Shown here: positions 27,705-50,590 of the stretch, one piece after another
Layout: every line of letters begins with the position of its first letter
Position numbering within the stretch: position 1 is the stretch's first letter
Source: Antennarius striatus
Taxonomy: Eukaryota; Chordata; Actinopteri; Lophiiformes; Antennariidae
Assembly (NCBI RefSeq): GCF_040054535.1
Contig: NC_090777.1
Location: 11,753,001-11,817,000, forward strand
Reading direction: 5' to 3'
Length of the DNA: 64,000 bases
Translations under genes and position numbers: made by a program
Notes under the pieces: generated by a model
The model's input: only the letters and a program-made list of their open reading frames with translations
What the model was told of the DNA's origin: nothing
Database searches by the model: none

Positions 27705-29203
27705 ATGGAAGTGAAAGTGACTGTGGACGGAATTCCGCGTGTGGTCTGTGGAGTTACTGAGGAAACAACATGCCAGGAAGTGGTTATCGCTCTGGCCCAA
27801 GCACTGGGTATGTCTACGGGACTTATGATTAATGATCTGACAAACTGCGTTTATAGCAACACTCATCTTTCTCTTTAGGACAACCTGGACGCTACACATT
27901 AAGAGAGACGTTCAAAGACTTTGAGCGATGTATGACACCCAATGAGTGCCTTCTGGAGACTCTCGACAAGTACGGGGAGCAGGCCAGGGAGGTCAAATTC
28001 ACACTTCTGCATAACGGACCATCAGTCTGGGAGGAAATGAGTAGGACGAAAGTTGGCAGATATCAACCTTGCCCGCCGTTGAGAAGAAAAGATGTAGGTA
28101 GGGCGCGGCGAGGCAGCTGCTCACTAACTTTGCATCGCCGGAGCATGCCGCCTTTATCATCTTTAAGACAGGACGCTGAGCAGCAAAGGGAAAACTTGAA
28201 AAGGCCTAAAAGAAAGTCTCTAACACTCATGGAGGAGGCTTGGGAATGGCTGGAGAATCTCGGGAAAAGCAAGGTCTACAGTACTGCCAATGAAGGGGAA
28301 ATCAATAAGAGGATTGATAGAAAGAATCGTTTTTCTTGGGATTTTTCTCTCACTCTTGATTCAGGTCAAAGTAGTAAAAGCAAAGTCAAAGGTCAGAAAA
28401 GTTTAAAGTCAGACTTGGATCATCAAACATCGTGTTGTATGGGGAGTCAGACCAGGGCAAAAGTGAGTAAACATTCCAAGCAAAGTCAGGAAGCTAAATC
28501 TGATGGCCTGTACATTTCAAGCTGTGCAACAACTGAGGAGGAAAAAAACAGTTTAGGTGAAACGATAATACATCAGCTCAGTTGTTTGCATGACTTACAG
28601 GTCCAGATAGCACAGCTAGACAATAAGATATCTGAGCTTGAGGAAAAGCAGAAGGCCAGAAAAGCCGAGCAGGAAGCTCAGCAGAGGATGACTGAAGAGG
28701 AGATGGAGCAGATCAAATTTTGGGAGAATGAATTAAAGGCAGAAGAAGTTTATGAGAGAGATTTGCAAGATCAGTTCCTTGAGATGAAGGCCAAAGCAGC
28801 AGAGTGTAAACCCAAACTGGAGGAGTACAAGCGCAAAATTCAGGGTCTTGATTTCTTTGCTGCTCATGTTGAAGAGGATTCAAAAATGGATTCAAAAACT
28901 GATGCACATGCAGCAACCGCCACTGGGAATTCAGTTATTCCAACTAAGGAGCTAAAGTGGCAGCAATCTCATCCAGAGGATGATGTAAATATCAACAGGA
29001 AGCTCCAGCCCAGAGAGGAGTTAAACTCTCCTCATGCTCCACTTAGCTCCAGCCTGATAAGGGAACGCCGGCCCACGGGTCCCACTGAGCTGAGGGAGTG
29101 GTGGACACGCTGGTCTGAGTCCCAGAGCTCTCAGTCGCAGACCAAGAAGAAGGTGATCCACCGCTCAGAGCTCACAATATACCTGGGAAGTACCAAGGTT
29201 TAG
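27705..29203 (+). CDS. N-terminal RASSF family protein (RASSF7/8 type)
   Basis: Two coding exons, 27705-27807 and 27879-29203, join in phase (CTGG/gtatgt ... tttag/GACAA) to give 475 residues. Residues 1 to about 85 are an N-terminal Ras-association domain with the diagnostic [20 protein letters not shown] block of RASSF7/8. Family members scaffold Ras-like GTPase signalling and act at junctions or microtubules; none of that is shown here. The middle is basic and Ser-rich. Residues about 250-360 are a predicted coiled coil, with heptad Leu/Glu-rich sequence and a [10 protein letters not shown] motif closely resembling RASSF8. The C-terminus ([14 protein letters not shown]) lacks the RASSF8 LQQFIQQTG segment. 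I cannot decide whether this is a diverged rassf7/8 copy or a distinct fish N-terminal RASSF paralogue, so no symbol is given. An alternative TTG at 27696 lies in frame but the ATG matches family starts. Confidence 0.88.
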
Positions 29204-31423
29204 AAATAACTTGTATCCAGAGATTACATTATGCAAGCTTTGCTGAGCACCAGTTGTGGTCATTTCAAATATGCTTATTGGTGGTTTCACTTGAGTACTG
29301 TATTGCTATCCGGTATTTACCATTCATAAGTGTTACAAGGGAGCTCCCTAGTGGTAAAATTGGTTTACAATAGAAATCAGCCCACTTTGGTTCTGGAGGG
29401 GAACAGGTAAGATTAGCTGATGTCTGAAAAGAAATAGCTCTGAAAGTTTACTTTTCAAATTCAAACTCCTTTACAATGCATTAAACAGTGATGCATATCT
29501 ATACATCTCAAATGAACCGATAGTGAATGAAGAGTTTGTTAACCATATGTTTAAGTTACGCTTGGAATGCCGTTTATTTTATTAGATAAACATTAGGTAC
29601 AAAATAAGCATTCCCAGCAAAGTAGTCCTTTTCAGTGTAATTTCCATCTGTATGTAAAGACCGACATGTTACCAAAGGCAAAAATTAAGTGATTTTTAAA
29701 ATTCCATGAGATCCAGTCTGTTTCAGTGCTTCTTTGAGAAGTTTGGATACCTGTGGACACATTTAATTATGTTTCATACATTTTAGTGTCTGTGTGACTT
29801 TGTTAAGTTCATCTGAAAAGGGCTGGAAGTGTGTCACAAGCTTCTCTGGAAGATTTGTACATGGTATCATTATTAAAAGGCACTACTTGCTCAAATTAAA
29901 GACAACTGTTGGCATGTCATGAAACAATGCCCTGCCCAGTTGTGGTCCTTGAGATAGTTGCTTTCACAGTTACTTCTTTTGTAGGGAGTCGTACAGCAGG
30001 CCCTCCACATTTCTCTGGAACAAAAGAAAGACTACAAAACAACTGATGATTTTCATAAAACTTTTAATTCAACTGTTTTCATTCATGACTTAACAAAAGG
30101 GTACATGAGAACCTCTGTGGTTCAACTGAATCCTGGTTATCTCCAAAGTTCGAGTGTAATCTGATTGTAAATGAACGTGCAGAGGCACAACAGCTCATCC
30201 ATCATGTCTCCAGAGTACAACGACTGATATTCAGAATCATAATGCTTTATTAAACTGAGTTTGTTATAATTTACCTTTCTCCTTTAAGTTAAATTTGTTT
30301 CATTATATCAGAAGTTTGAACTTTCACTAAGAAAAAAAAAAAAGCACACATTACATACAGTATAGCTCAACCCACAGGCTTGGGATGCATATCAGTATTA
30401 TTTCTACTAGAAAAGAAGCCACCCTAAGATTGTTCTCAATATTTTGGCGGTTGGCTGGGAACAGGATAGTTTTTTTTGTGTGTTTCATTTTGCTTGTTAG
30501 GCACCTCATTTTTATATTAGCAGAAGAGCTTAAATGGAAAAAAGCAAACAAAAATGTGCAAGAAAAAAAATCGTATAAAAGAACTGCAGATTTCAGATGC
30601 CGCAAGGAATTCTGCACCTGGGAAAAATTGCTTACGTGGAGCATGTGAACACCAAAAAGGCATCTAAAGGCTCCAGACTGGTACAAGTAAATCCCATTAG
30701 ATCACTACTTTGACATTCACATACGTCTCACACTCAGATACACACACACCCACACACCATGCTTTCATTTCAGCTCTTCAATAAAGCATTTTAAAACTGC
30801 TCAAAAAAACGAGCAGAGAAGAATCCTCAGTTTAAGCTCGCACATATGAGAAATATGATCCTCCTTATGGAGGGAACTTTGCTTTATGCGTCTTGTAGGA
30901 AAGCATACAGTAGAGGAAACTACAAATGTAACCATTTCAAGTTTCCAGGGTTCAAGGAGCAAAAATATGAAAAAAGGAGCAGATGCTCAAAGACATGCCA
31001 ACAGCCACACTCATTCTCCCAAGACCAGACAGATTTACAGGTGCAGAATTCCAGATAAAGCAGTTTCAAAATAAAGACATACAGCCATAAAGTCATCACT
31101 CTGATTTAGAGGAACGAGACCCTCAGAAACAAATACCTCCGGTTACACACAATGACTTCTAGGATACAGCACACACGTACACTCACACTCTCAGATCCCA
31201 TGTACACTGCACTGTGGAACTCTATCAAGTACATCATACATGGGAGGCAGGAGACTGGAATAAGAAAAGTTCCCTTACAGGTGTCAGTGGGGATAAAGAT
31301 TACACATGCTGATTACTGTATGTGTGCATATGTTGTATGAGTTTGTGTACAAGCATGTGTTCAGTTAAATTTCCTTATCACCCAGAATCCCACCAGCACT
31401 CCAAAGGGCAGGCTCTGTATTGC
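29204..31423. other. Convergent 3' UTR region of the RASSF gene and csde1
   Basis: The two genes converge here. ATTAAA sequences on the plus strand near 29873 and 29895 could end the RASSF transcript. An ATTAAA on the minus strand at 30063-30068 could end csde1, which would give it a 3' UTR of about 1.35 kb, AT-rich like other csde1 3' UTRs. No coding exon or named repeat seen. Confidence 0.4.
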
Positions 31424-42121
<10,698 letters not shown>

Positions 42122-42726
42122 CTGAGGAAAGGAAGAAATAAGTGTTAAAATTCAGCAAGCAGTAGATTGAGAAGAAGCAGCCAAAGTGACCACAAATTAA
42201 TGCAGTGGTTAATGTCAACCTCAAAATAATACACCAAGAAAAACAATAAAAAAACATTTCAATCATGCAGGTAAAGCGGACTTCAGAGGAAGTGGTGAGG
42301 GGAAAAGAGCAAAAGTAAAAGCTACATCAGTCCTCTGGGGCTGTCTCGTCATCAACAGTCGACGCAGCTACACAACTTCCTGAGAAAATCACAGGATGTT
42401 GTTAACACTGAGAAAAAAAGTCAGTCATAATTTGGGATGCTTCCCGAGTCCTGATGTCATGCATTAAAGCAGGAATTCCTTCATTTTGTTAACCATTTTA
42501 ACCCAAAATAACCAGAGGTGAAAATGAGCAAAATTTTTGTACACTAGAGGTTAGCCAACTTTAACCTCTACAAACCACTGGCTTCATGGAATATCTTAAC
42601 TTGTCAAAAATTAGCCACTAGATCCCAGGTGAGCCTGGTTTTCACACAACAAACCATGCTGTTAGCATAATTCACAGCACATCAGCGCTGTTTAGTCAGT
42701 GGGCACTGCCAAGCGTGACCTCTTAC

Positions 42727-42933
42727 TGATCTCTGATATAAGGGGGTCCGCTTGTGTTTTTTACTTCCTGGGTGTGGATGGCAAGAGATGGAAGCAGAGC
42801 GGGGGATTGGCATGGGACCACTAGAGGTAGATGGGGCGGAGCAAGAGTTCCGCGACTCTGGAGGTTCAGACGAGCCTCTTTCCATTGCAGACACTGATGA
42901 TAGGACTTGGATGGGCTGTGGGGAGTCAGTCAT
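42727..42933 (-). other. csde1: Candidate alternative N-terminal coding exon of csde1 (69 codons)
   Basis: Reading frame from ATG at 42933 to a donor (AGATCA/gtaaga) at 42727. It joins in phase 0 to the common exon, so 69 residues precede MSFDPG. The Ser/Pro-rich sequence ends KKHKRTPLYQRS. Human CSDE1 has an extended isoform whose extra N-terminus ends in a very similar KKQKRTPTYQRS, which strongly supports this as a real exon. Whether it uses its own promoter or is spliced from 47.7 kb is unknown. Confidence 0.75.
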
Positions 42934-43871
42934 AGCATTTAACTCAATTTAAACTTTCACACAAAAAAGTTTAGTGGTTAAACAGACCCGGCTGCTTTCC
43001 AGCACTTAACTATAAAATGTTGCACCTTCATTTGATCTTGCCTACTTGGACACACTTCACATCACACCTGGTGTCGGCCAATGCACCAATTTCAAGAGAC
43101 AACACAAACAGCAATAAACTTCATTTTCTGCGTGTAACGACATTCCAGTGCATTTCTATTAAACGTCAATCACACCCACCACCAATATTCAAACATAATG
43201 AGAGAATCTTGACAAAAGCATAAAATGCTAAAGCCCCTCAGTACTGATGGATCAGGTATCATGAGATCAAATGAAAATTATTACCATGTGGTTCAGAAAA
43301 GGTATGGATGCATAGAAAAGGCAGACTACAAATGAAAAAGATTAACCAACTTATTGGTGCAGCCTGTTAAGGGATATGGTTTAAGTGCAGAGTCGCAACT
43401 GAGCAAAATAAACTACGGGAGATGGAGAACCAGAAAAAGGCAAATGACAGGTCAAACAGCAATGCATTCACAGTGGAATGATGGGTTATGGGTTACGAGG
43501 GAATCCCAGAGCAGCCTCTTTTAGAGCCTATACAACACTATCCCAACGGACAACTCGGCATTTATACGGGACCAAATGGACAGAGTTTATCCTATGATTG
43601 CACTACCTTGATTTTGGTGGCATTAAAATAAACTCATGTAGAGGATTTCCTGGATTTTGACTCCAAAAAACAAAAAACCTTTAAAAGACTTGTTCAGGTG
43701 CCAAATGTGTATTCTTCATCCAGTGACAATAAAACAGAGGCTAGTCTCGGGAGCCCGAGAAAGGATGAAAGAGGGTAGGCCATTCACAGCAAGAGATGCA
43801 GGGCAAGGTGGGTGAATGGGTGTTCGATGGGGTGGGGCACATAGAAAAGGAGGTGGGAAGGTGGAACTTAC

Positions 43872-43997
43872 GGATCGGCCATATGGAGACAGGCTGAGTC
43901 CGACAGGGGAGGTGCTGCTCAGGTCAGCGCTAACAAACGCGGTGGGTGGCGACGCAGGCAAGGTAAACTCAACAAAGCCTTTCCAGGGACTGCCCAT
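43872..43997 (-). other. csde1: Second candidate alternative first coding exon of csde1 (42 codons)
   Basis: ATG at 43997 opens a frame, MGSPWKGFVEFTLPASPP... ending SPYGRS, to a donor (CGATCC/gtaagt) at 43872. The length is 126 nt, phase 0, so it can join MSFDPG directly. The composition (few stops, balanced codons, sharp donor) looks coding. The overlapping frame on the other strand carries no motif. Support is from frame, donor and position only. Confidence 0.5.
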
Positions 43998-43999
43998 AT

Positions 44000-46900
44000 T
44001 TTCCCATAAACTTCAACCAAATTTGCTTGAGCACTTGCTGAACTTTTTTACTTGTCTGAATTTTGTGCTTGAATGTTAAGTACTAGTTGTATGTAACCAC
44101 CCAAAAGATACACCGCTGGATGTCTGCAAGGGTGAAGAGAGGAACAGACATAATGGGTAAGGCAGATAGGTCAGCCAGTGTCACATAAAGAGGAAAATGG
44201 CTGTGGGCTACGGTTCCCCAGAAAAGGTCAAAATCAGGAAGGATGCAATTTAAAATTGCTAGAAGAAAAAGGTGTGGGCTGGGTGTGGAAAGGCATTTTT
44301 AATCGGAATCAAACTGAAACGTGTAAATTTAACCATTAATGGCAAAAGAAGAGTCACCTTTAGTAAATGGTACACTGATGTCACAGACATGATGAACTCT
44401 ATCACTTCAAATGCCAAGTCATCTTTTATGGTTGAAGGTTTCTGTGAAATAATCCACTGCAAACAAGCACTAAGATATAACTAGGTTTAAAAGGTGAACC
44501 GATGAGGCCACAGACACAATATCACTAAAAGCCATTTCAAGAGCAGTGCATGCATGTGTCACTCGTTATTCACAACCCCGTGTTTGTACATCTGTACGTG
44601 TTCATGTAAAAACAGAATTTACAATTGAAAGTTTTAAATTCTAACAGAACTTTCAGCATTTTGGTAAGAAAATCATTCAATTAATGACATAATTACTAAT
44701 GTCAACAGGGAAAGCCTCAAGTAATGTAGTGACCGACTGAGACCCACCTTTATTCTTCTTGAATCTTTGACTTGTTAGGATGTCAGTGACTATGCAGTTC
44801 CTGTAGATCTGCTCATTCACACAGTTGAACACACACTTGTTACAAGTTTCTGGCACAAGTTCTAGATTGCATAAAGCATAAAAACGGGGACAGATCTAGC
44901 TTAAGAAAGGCAAAAGCAGGTGCAAAAACACTGCTTAGAAAAAATACAATGAAAACAGCGTGAAGAGAGCGGGGGAAAAGACAGGAACTATGGGGGAAAA
45001 AAATAGCAGATAGCAGCCTACTCCAGACCCCAGTGGTGAGGTGAGGATGAGGAGGGCTAGGAGCAGCGTTGGGACGTGTGCTTTGTCAAAGCTGTTGAGT
45101 AGGCACAAACTTCTGGTTTCAGATCAGTTATCGTCTTCTCAGAATATGTTCAGGCGTTGGATTGCTTCTGTTCTGCGTTTTGATGAGGCGTTAGTTCTTT
45201 GGTCGTTTCAGGATTTGGTTACTTCTTGCGTTGTAAAACCTTGAAGTGATCCCTTTTTCGCCACGTGTTTTCAGAGATGCAACTTTGCTTGTTTTGGAAG
45301 TTTAATCTTCAGTTTCTTTGCAATGATCTGAACTTGAAGCAGTTGCGGTTGGTACAAAAATTCTGTTCTGTTTCACTTCATACTGTTGAGGGAGGAGAAA
45401 ATTTGGTTAGTTGAAAAGAACTTCTGACTCAAACTTCTCTCTATGTTGAATAACAAAACAACTTTAAATTTCACTGATATAGATAACACAGGAAATGATA
45501 AATGTCAAAGGCTTGCAAGAACCTGTCAAGTGTCAGAAATTTACATTAGTCAACTAACAATCTCACATCATCTCTTGCATAAACAAAAGTAACAACCCTG
45601 AAGACCAGTGTCATGAATTCTTTCAGACCTCTAGATTTGTTGCCTCCAGACTTGCAAGTTTAAATATAGGTTTTCCTCAGATGCCTTGGGATATAGCCCA
45701 CAATGTCAGGCAGCTAAACAGCAGGCAAGGGCTGTGTGGATCAACAAGTCCTTGTGCATTCCTTCAAGTAATGCCATGATATTTAGTTTGAGAGTGTACC
45801 ATGCGTGTAAATTTGGCTAAGTTTAGTTAAAAAATGATCCATCCGTAGGTAATAGAGGGTTGCTGACCTAAATACACTGCTTTGAAAACAAGCTCAGTGA
45901 GCCAGTCCAGGATACATGATACCTCTTTGGCTGTGTTGCAATGACTGCCATCACATGCACTTCTTGGAAATGTTTTTAGTGCATTAAATACCCAAGTGTA
46001 CTGGTAGCATCCAATCCATAAACTAAATGGTACTTTCGAATAGTTAACAATTGTTTATTATGAAAGGTTGCCCAGCCTAATGTTTGAATAAGAGGTGAAG
46101 ACAAGATGGACTGTTTAGTGGATTAAGGTTATGAGCAATGAATGAGAAGGCTTTAGTAAATAACCTTGGAGATGTGCTTTTCTGTTGCCACATTTTCAGC
46201 TTCAATGACGCAGACAGTCCTTCCAGTAAAACACATACACATTGATGTTTGAGCACACCCTGTTCGGCGATACACTACACTTTGTCTCGGTAATCATTAA
46301 ACAATCGAGACAAGGAATCACGACGACTGTGGAAGTGACGAGCATATACCCCGATAAAGTAAAAAAATACTGGTAAGCTTTTAACAGGACAAAACAACCC
46401 TGGTCTGGGCCTGAAAAACAACCACTGACAGAACCAACCATGTGACTTCCGAGTGATACACCATCCTGAGCTGAGGCGGCCAGAACACAGCCTGATCCAA
46501 CACGTCGCGGTATGCAACGGGTTGAAAGTCACATCTAGGCTAGCCAGCTAATCTTTAACATGTCACACTCTGTATGGGTCGAGTGTTAGCCGAGTATTTC
46601 TCCGCTTTACATCAGGCAGTCACAGTTAAATATAAATCAATGACCTTGTGTGGACAAACAAGATTAGCATCGGGCTAACGATAAAGTCACAACAACAAAA
46701 AGCTAATGGCCCTGGGCGTTTTCAACGTGAATAATATGCAAGTTAGTTCACCGAGAACCGAGACAGTGCCATCATTCCGGTTTATTATCCAAGTTTGTAT
46801 CGTTTCTTTGTCGAAAAAGTTGGTCTAAAGCACACGCTACAACCCACAGACACCGAGACCAGTACATCAAGCTCCACGTATAAATTTTTTTTTAAAATTA

Positions 46901-47660
46901 ATTTGTGGTTCATTCTAAAGTGAACAACACGTCAAACTTCTAACAAGACGACCGAGCATCCCCAAATATTCGTGAAAATTGTAAATATCAAAATTATTTT
47001 TTAACAAAATCGTGTTTGTTAACACTATGACACATGCCATTTTTGGTAGAATAGTAAATTTGGCAGACAAAAGCAGAGTTTTTAATTGTCGATATCAAAT
47101 TACCCGTCGGCAAATACCACCCGCGATGACTTCAGATATTTGACAGCATTTTAAGTTTATAGTTGGAACGACTTCAAGTCGAAACAAATTGCTAGACACT
47201 GAATTTTATTCTTAACACACGTTAAAAAAATATAACGTTATCCCAGCTCACTGCACGAGGACCGGACAACAAAGAAGCTACCAGGAGTCGGGGGGTAGAG
47301 CTCTCTTCTAGTCAATTGTCGCGTCCATCACTTGTGTTTAACACAACCATTTGCTGATTATGAATATTTCAGAAAACCGTTTTTATTTAGGTCGTCAACA
47401 GGACATAGGTATGGGCCATCCACAATCCTACACGTCTGATAACAGCGGAAGAGCGCTAGCACGTTTCTGAACTGCTTGCTGATTTATGGCGATGAAAAAC
47501 ACGGCTGCCCCCACCCAGGCCTGCGCCCAGCGTTTGAGTAAGATCAACATAAAGCGACCTCTTTTTGAGACTGACTGCATAAATAAGATCTTTTCTTACC
47601 AATACCTCTCAAACAAATATTTTAATGGTTAAATTAAAGGGAATAATAATTAAAAACTCA
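44000..47660 (-). other. 5' intronic/leader region of csde1
   Basis: No certain coding exon or named repeat. It lies between the alternative N-terminal exons and the probable first exon at 47.66-47.74 kb. A GT donor-like site (CTTAC on the plus strand) near 47596-47600 may mark another alternative leader exon. Confidence 0.35.
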
Positions 47661-47661
47661 C

Positions 47662-47740
47662 CCCAACAGCTTTCAGCACTGTCACCAGCGCCGCTAGAAG
47701 CAGCACGGCACATTACGTAGTGACTGTGAAGACAGCTCGC
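47662..47740 (-). other. csde1: Probable non-coding first exon of csde1
   Basis: On the minus strand, sequence ending GCTGTTGGG is followed by the strong donor GTGAGT. It is locally GC-richer, with CpGs (GCGCGATATT, GCGCCGC) in otherwise AT-rich DNA, and lies about 5.5 kb upstream of the csde1 start codon. The transcription start is set only roughly. Confidence 0.45.
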
Positions 47741-47960
47741 GCGATATTTGACAGCGTGAGGACAACCAACGAGAGTAAAGACTGACGAACCACTTCCGCA
47801 TAGCAGTTCAGTAACAACCCAAGTTTGTTTGACGTAGCACAGTGAACCACGGAGAACTCGGCATAAATTAGTGTTAGTGAAGATGACATACGGTATTCTC
47901 CAAGTTTATATCTGTGAAAGCTGTGTTTCTCCAAATAAACGATTATCATGTCGGTAGTTC
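47741..47960 (-). promoter_or_regulatory. csde1: Inferred csde1 promoter region
   Basis: Region just upstream of the probable first exon with CpG-containing sequence (AGCTCGCGCGATATT close to the exon, TTTGACGTAGCAC further up). No TATA box is evident at a convincing distance. The call rests on position. Confidence 0.3.
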
Positions 47961-49048
47961 AAGACACCTGAAGTCTGTGTTTGATGGCCTGCCAGATATC
48001 TTCCTCTTCCTGTAACATTTCACAAGGTACACGTATCAACTGGGGGTGAATGAAGTCGACTGTGGGTAAAGGTCTCAGTGGATTGCCTGTCACTGAAATT
48101 ATTAACTCTTAACTCACTAATCATGGTTTCAGCAAAATTCTGAAATTCTGGTCATGCTTATATATATTAAATTTGTTTGATATTTGTCGTCAAAACAAAT
48201 TTGTAAATTTCGATTTTCTAATTAGAGAATGTAAAACTCTAAAGACTATATTGGCAAAAGATTATTAATTTCATGCGTGAAGCCAATTTTAAATTTAAAT
48301 TATAGACCCTTGGTGCATTTATTTATTGTAATTTAAGCGTAACATAAACTAGTGCAACAGGAGGAAAAGGTCAGATAAAAACAGGATAAAGCAATAAAAC
48401 CCTTTATTTTTCCCAAAGGCCTAATAATATGACCAGTGATTTTCTTGTCCATTTATCATTCATCTTATCTTTTCTTATAGGCTTGAGTAAACAATGATAA
48501 CAACATATATAAAATTTTAATAGCGATTTTGTTTGTACACAAAAATTGAAGCACAACACAGTAGAATTAAAATAGCAGAGACCCCACTGAAACAACAAGA
48601 CAAGCAGAGATACTGATAACAACTCCCACACATTGCATAATTTGACAAAGCTCAGTGTATATGAATTAGGAATGTATGGTAATCTCAACAAGATGGCATC
48701 CTTTGTTCAAATTATATTTCATCATCAGCATGGAAAAATAAGGAAAAGTCCTCAAAATAGTTATTCTAAATAAAAATCTATGAGCCGATAAATTAAGAAT
48801 CGAACTCTTCATTAGAATCATTTACTCAACTTGAAACTCTTGTTTTTTACATATTTAAAGTCTTCAAAGAAGGAAGTTAGTAGCGCATAAGAGGGTGTTC
48901 ACTATAAATCTTTTCTTTGAATGCATGCTCCATCTGTTGGATGCTGTTCATTCCTTTATGTCAGCTATTGTTTATTATTCATTTTCATAAAGTTTTAAAA
49001 TCATCTAACAGTCTCTGGAGGCTTGTTTGAGTTCCATCATGAGGTTGG

Positions 49049-49180
49049 CATGAACTCTTGTTCCTGTCACGTTGTGTGTCATCCAAGACCAGTTTGTTGT
49101 GCGTCATCCAAGTCCAGTTTGTTGTGCGTCATCCAAGTCCAGTTTGTTGTGCGTCATCCAAGTCCAGTTTGTCGTGTCTG
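49049..49180. repeat. 25-base tandem repeat
   Basis: Four to five copies of a unit reading approximately GTGCGTCATCCAAGTCCAGT plus TTGTT. The first and last units are diverged. Because 25 is not a multiple of three, the open frame across it changes phase in each unit, which argues against coding use. Confidence 0.9.
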
Positions 49181-49664
49181 CATGGCATGGGTGCCTGGGT
49201 TTGTTTGATTGCATCTTTTCATGTATGTTTATAACCTAGTTGTATTTCAAATATCACTGTCAAAAAAAAATGCCAACAACAAATTTCAACACATCCATGA
49301 CAGTTCCACATTAACAGGGACATGTGCACATTGCGGGTCTGCAACCACCTCCGACTTGATTCATTCTTTTATGGTGCAAGTTTGTCTGAAAAGTCTTCCT
49401 TACAAACATAAAAAGTATTGTATGCATTTGAAAACAGTCATGGTGTATACTTTATGACGTGAGAGCTGCATGAGGATATGTGATCAATTCCCTTCGTTTG
49501 TTTTTCCTAACTTCTGGCTATGAAAGAGATTTTTTTTCTTTATTTCTATGCTTCTATTCAGTTTTCAACTACAAGAATAACAACGAAAGAGGGAAAGAAA
49601 AAAAAGTAAAAATAACAACAACAAAAAAAACAGAGGGAGTTTACCTTTGGGGTCTTCAGTAGTC

Positions 49665-50590
49665 CTTCACACACATACACCTACAAAAGGAGGTAGTTTT
49701 GCCAAATCAAACATGCGAATCAAAGCTATGACTTCCATACCGGAGCAGTCGAGGCCTAGGTTAACAACGACCGCCATCGGTGCTGTTGACCTACTGGGTG
49801 CTGGTGGAAATTGGACTACTGTTGGTCGAAGAAGGAGAGAAGGAAAGTGTGTTCGTAGGAAGAGAGAGATGAGGAACGCCTCCCAGGGACTCCAAGAAGG
49901 CCGGGTATTCCGCACTTCCACTTGGCCCATATGCCGAAACGACAGTGAGACATCTGTCCCCAACCCAAATGTGTGGGGACGCGACCCTCTCGTCCATCGG
50001 GGTGAACTCCAACGGATGATGGCTGAGCTGTTGGGATATAAGCAAGCCCACACCAGCCCATCGCCTCTCACGTTGGGCAACACCAGAAAAGTGAAGAGTC
50101 CAGCCCCTCTCAAGAGTTTGGGTTCCAAAGCCCAAGCTGTGGTCGGTACCTCTCAAATTCTCTCACAAGCTCTGACTCCTTTCCCCCCAGTGAGGTGACA
50201 TTCCATGTCCCTAGAGCTAGACTATTTTGTCTTGGGATTGGGTCGCTGAGCCCCATGCTGACGACTGCCACCCAATCCACACAGCACCCGTCCCTTACAG
50301 TTTCCTCTGTGGGCGGCGAGTCCACCGGAGGTGGGGCCCACGTCGTCCTTTCGGGCTGAGCCCGGCTGGGCCCCATGGGCAGAGGCCACCAGGCGCTCGC
50401 ATTCAAGCCCCAATCCCGGACCTGGCTCCAGGGTAGGGCCCCGGTTGCGCCATACTGAGCGACATCACAGTCCTTGATATTTTTTTAATCATAGGGGTTT
50501 TTGTACTGCTCTTCGTCTGGGCCATCACCCAGGACCTGTTTGCCAGGGGAGATCCTAGCAGCAGTATAAGAGGGAACACCACCCTCAGTA
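49665..50590 (-). mobile_element. Non-LTR retrotransposon remnant, internally deleted
   Basis: The minus strand encodes, in broken frames, the start of an endonuclease/exonuclease/phosphatase-type domain. Landmarks are LGTWNVTSLGGKESELV, LERGWTLHFSGVAQ, GVGLLI and LTVVSAYGPSGSAEYPAFLE. This is the arrangement of a very common teleost LINE open reading frame. It stops after the first ~130 residues. Sequence typical of the element's 3' end (CGATGGCGGTCGTTGTTAAC region) follows directly, so the rest of the endonuclease and all of the reverse transcriptase are missing. The 5' leader with CCTGGCAAACAGGTCCTGGG is present to about 50.58 kb. The element is dead. Confidence 0.8.

Noticed and set aside
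49049-49180. CRISPR-like array
   Set aside because: The units are contiguous with no unique spacers, and the genome is vertebrate.
49647-50198. 183-codon plus-strand open frame
   Set aside because: It is antisense to the LINE endonuclease remnant on the minus strand, which carries recognisable family motifs, while the plus frame carries none.
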